A stretch of 64,000 nt of DNA from Corynebacterium confusum (lineage in GTDB: Bacteria > Actinomycetota > Actinomycetes > Mycobacteriales > Mycobacteriaceae): assembly GCF_030408715.1 (NCBI RefSeq), contig NZ_CP047202.1:582287-646286 (forward strand), in the 5' to 3' direction. The notes below the pieces were generated by a model. That model made no database searches and was not told where the DNA came from. It saw nothing but the letters and a program-made list of their open reading frames with translations. Shown piece by piece: positions 62,150 through 64,000 of the stretch. The position numbers and the translations under genes are program-made. Within the stretch, counting starts at the first letter, position 1; each line of letters begins with the position of its first letter.

Positions 62150-63040
62150 GTGGTATCCGGCAGTTGGTGTGCTTTCCGGGTGAGACGAAACCGACCACGA
62201 TGCCCCGTATGTGCTGGGCAAATGAAGAAAAACGGCACCACATCCAAAGGAACAACACGATGGCGGTGCAAAAGCCCCAACTGCGGCAACTCAACGACAC
62301 GCACCCGCACCGATCTGAGCCACACCCGCGACTTCAAAGCCTTCCACTCCTACATCACGTGCACCGCAACACTGGCTGAAGTAGCCCGCCAGCAAGGAGT
62401 AAGCAGATGGACGCTTGATCGCCGGTTTACACCGTTTTGGCTCATAGAGGTAACCAACCCCGGTGAGTCTCACCGCGTCTACGACCAGATCTTCATCGAC
62501 GGCACATATACCGCTGCCGGGTGCTTGCTCGTCGCCGCAAGCTATGACCATGTCATCGCCTGGCATTGGGCAAAAAGCGAAACCGCCCACGCCTACACGC
62601 AGCTTTTAAACAAGATCGCAGAACCCTTATGCGTTGTCCTTGACGGCGGGCAAGGCGCCTACACCGCTATCAAAGCGTGCTGGCCCAATGCACAGATCCA
62701 GCGCTGTGTGGTCCATGCCCAGCGCGTTATCCGTCGCTACACCACCTCTAAACCACGCACCAGCGCAGGCCAAGCCATTTACGCGCTCGCGTTGAAGTTG
62801 ACGCGGATCACCACCATGGAACAGGCCCGCGAATGGACTCTGAACTTGCACGATTTCGGGGTCGTCTATGCCAGTTTCCTCAACGAGAAAACACCGGTGC
62901 CGAAGGAACGCAGAACCCTCAACCACCGGTGGGAATGGACCCACCTGCGGGTACGCAAGGCCTACAATTCGCTGTTGCACCTCTCGCGGAAGGGGTGGTT
63001 GTTTACCTATCTGCAGCCACCACCGCACGCGCTGAGCGTG
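62150..63040 (+). pseudogene. IS1249-like transposase, 3' end lost
   Basis: Reads from about 62150 (GTG) or 62180 (GTG): a zinc ribbon (CPVCAGQMKKNG, WRCKSPNCG), then a DDE-type core (QIFIDGTYTAAGCLLVAASY, VVLDGGQGAYTAIKACWPNA, QRCVVHAQRVIRRY) typical of IS1249/IS256-like transposases of Corynebacterium. The C-terminal part is missing, including the catalytic Glu block expected in the remaining third: the sequence changes at about 63030-63040 to the end of another element. The ORF continues only nine unrelated residues. So this copy is inactive. Confidence 0.7.
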
Positions 63041-63067
63041 TCAAGTTGTTTGTGTGTGGGGCTGGGT

Positions 63068-64000
63068 TTATAGGTATTTGTCGAAGCGGTCGGGGTAGGC
63101 CACGGCCATTTGATTGATGGCTTGTTTCCAGCCGGAAACCCGGGCTCCTTCCATAAGCCTGCCGGCTGTTCTTGAGACTCGTTTGCCCTGCTTCGCCCTC
63201 TTTGCAGCTCGTTTGTCTTCAATATTGCAGATCATCAACCACAGTGTTTTAAGCGCTGATTCATCGTTAGTGAACTGCACCCTGTTGCGAGTAGCTTTAC
63301 GCAGCTCGTTGTTAAACGACTCAATGGAATTCGTCGTATAGATAACCTTTCTGGCCGCTGGCGGGAACTGCAGAAACGGGACAAACCGGCCCCACGCGTC
63401 CTGCCAGACCTTGACTGAGCGGGGATACTTTTCTCCCAATTCAGAGGCTTCAAATTCGTCCAAAGCAGCACGGGCTGTGGGTTCATCCGCAGCGGTGTAA
63501 ATCTTTTTTAACGCCGCCGATACACCCCGACGATCCCCGTAGGCTACCCACCGGTTCGCGGCACGAATCAGGTGCACGATACAGGTTTGCACCATCGAGT
63601 TCGGCCACGTTGCCTCGACTGCTTCAGGCAGGCCTTTCAGCCCGTCACAGCAGACAATAAAGACGTCTTTGACCCCACGATTAGCCAGGTTAGAGCACAC
63701 CTGCGCCCAGAATGAGGCGCCTTCTTCTTTGGCAATCCACAATCCGAGGATGTGTTTGATTCCGTCCAGGTCCACGCCGATTGCCATGTACGCGGACTTG
63801 TTGACAACCCGGCCGCCGTCACGGACTTTAATGCGTAGTGCGTCCAGGAACACCACGGGGTAGAACTCGTCTAGCTGGCGGTTTTGCCAGACCATGACTT
63901 CATCCAAGACGGCGTCAGTAACTGCAGAAATCGTCTCATGGGAAATATCAACCCGCATCGCAGTTGCCATGTGGTGCTGGATATCCCTAATGGTCATCCC
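63068..64000 (-). mobile_element. IS256-family transposase, C-terminal part (partial)
   Basis: 311 codons on the minus strand; the gene runs on past base 64000, as the codon upstream of MTIRDIQHH is Gly, matching the KGMTTRDI motif of IS256 members. DDE residues: Asp in VVFLDALRIKVRD, Asp in VCCDGLKGLPEA, Glu in NSIESFN. The 3' end (63068) is close to the junction with the broken IS1249-like gene. Between them GTGTCAAGTTGTTTGTGTGTG is a candidate for this element's end, not verified. Confidence 0.85.

Overview
The window is high-GC DNA from an actinobacterium, most likely a Corynebacterium. The main reason is the gene neighbourhood: accD, birA, a PH-domain membrane protein, purK and purE, next to a Tus-like trehalose/alpha-glucoside ABC importer with its small membrane partner, which resembles the C. 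glutamicum arrangement as I remember it. Several start codons follow directly on a -10 box, as in leaderless actinobacterial mRNAs, and there are DUF222/HNH proteins of the 13E12-repeat type. I saw no tRNA, rRNA or CRISPR array. The species cannot be named from this window.

Left part (1-15.4 kb): start of accD (acyl-CoA carboxylase beta) on the minus strand; a divergent operon of three secreted, mutually related proteins (555-3124) whose core resembles aerolysin/ETX-type pore formers; a minus-strand operon for a binding-protein sugar importer ending in a TreS-like GH13 enzyme (3127-8392); then birA, a PH-domain protein, purK and purE, an HNH protein, an ElyC/SanA-type protein and an RNase H protein with a basic tail.

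Middle (15.6-30 kb): a 5-oxoproline (pyroglutamate) degradation locus with pxpA, fused pxpBC, a biotin carboxylase/BCCP protein, a GntR regulator, a DUF1445 protein and an NRAMP-like transporter. Its two outward promoters share an identical 15-base sequence containing TTGTTCAACAA, so this looks like one regulon. Next come a secreted thermonuclease, a second NRAMP-like transporter, a PLD-helicase-DUF3427 protein coupled to a MutT-type Nudix hydrolase, and acetoin/butanediol dehydrogenase.

Sugar section (30-41 kb): the autoregulated rbsR-A-C-B-K-D ribose operon with two tandem operator palindromes, gluconate kinase and permease, and an ascorbate-type PTS. Then follow a large FAD/Fe-S oxidoreductase, an M20 amidohydrolase and a second HNH protein.

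Right part (46-64 kb): this section shows decay. An orphan catC lies beside a nonsense-broken LuxR fragment and a truncated pcaJ carrying a 163-bp-period tandem duplication, apparently the remains of an aromatic (beta-ketoadipate) locus. A cytochrome b/molybdopterin oxidoreductase is cut by an in-frame amber codon. There follow an Lrp/dadA pair, a secreted alkaline phosphatase, a fructose PTS, a fourth relative of the aerolysin-like secreted proteins fused to an acidic linker and a C-terminal domain, an APC permease, and an IS1249-like element that is broken and abuts an IS256-family element running off the end.
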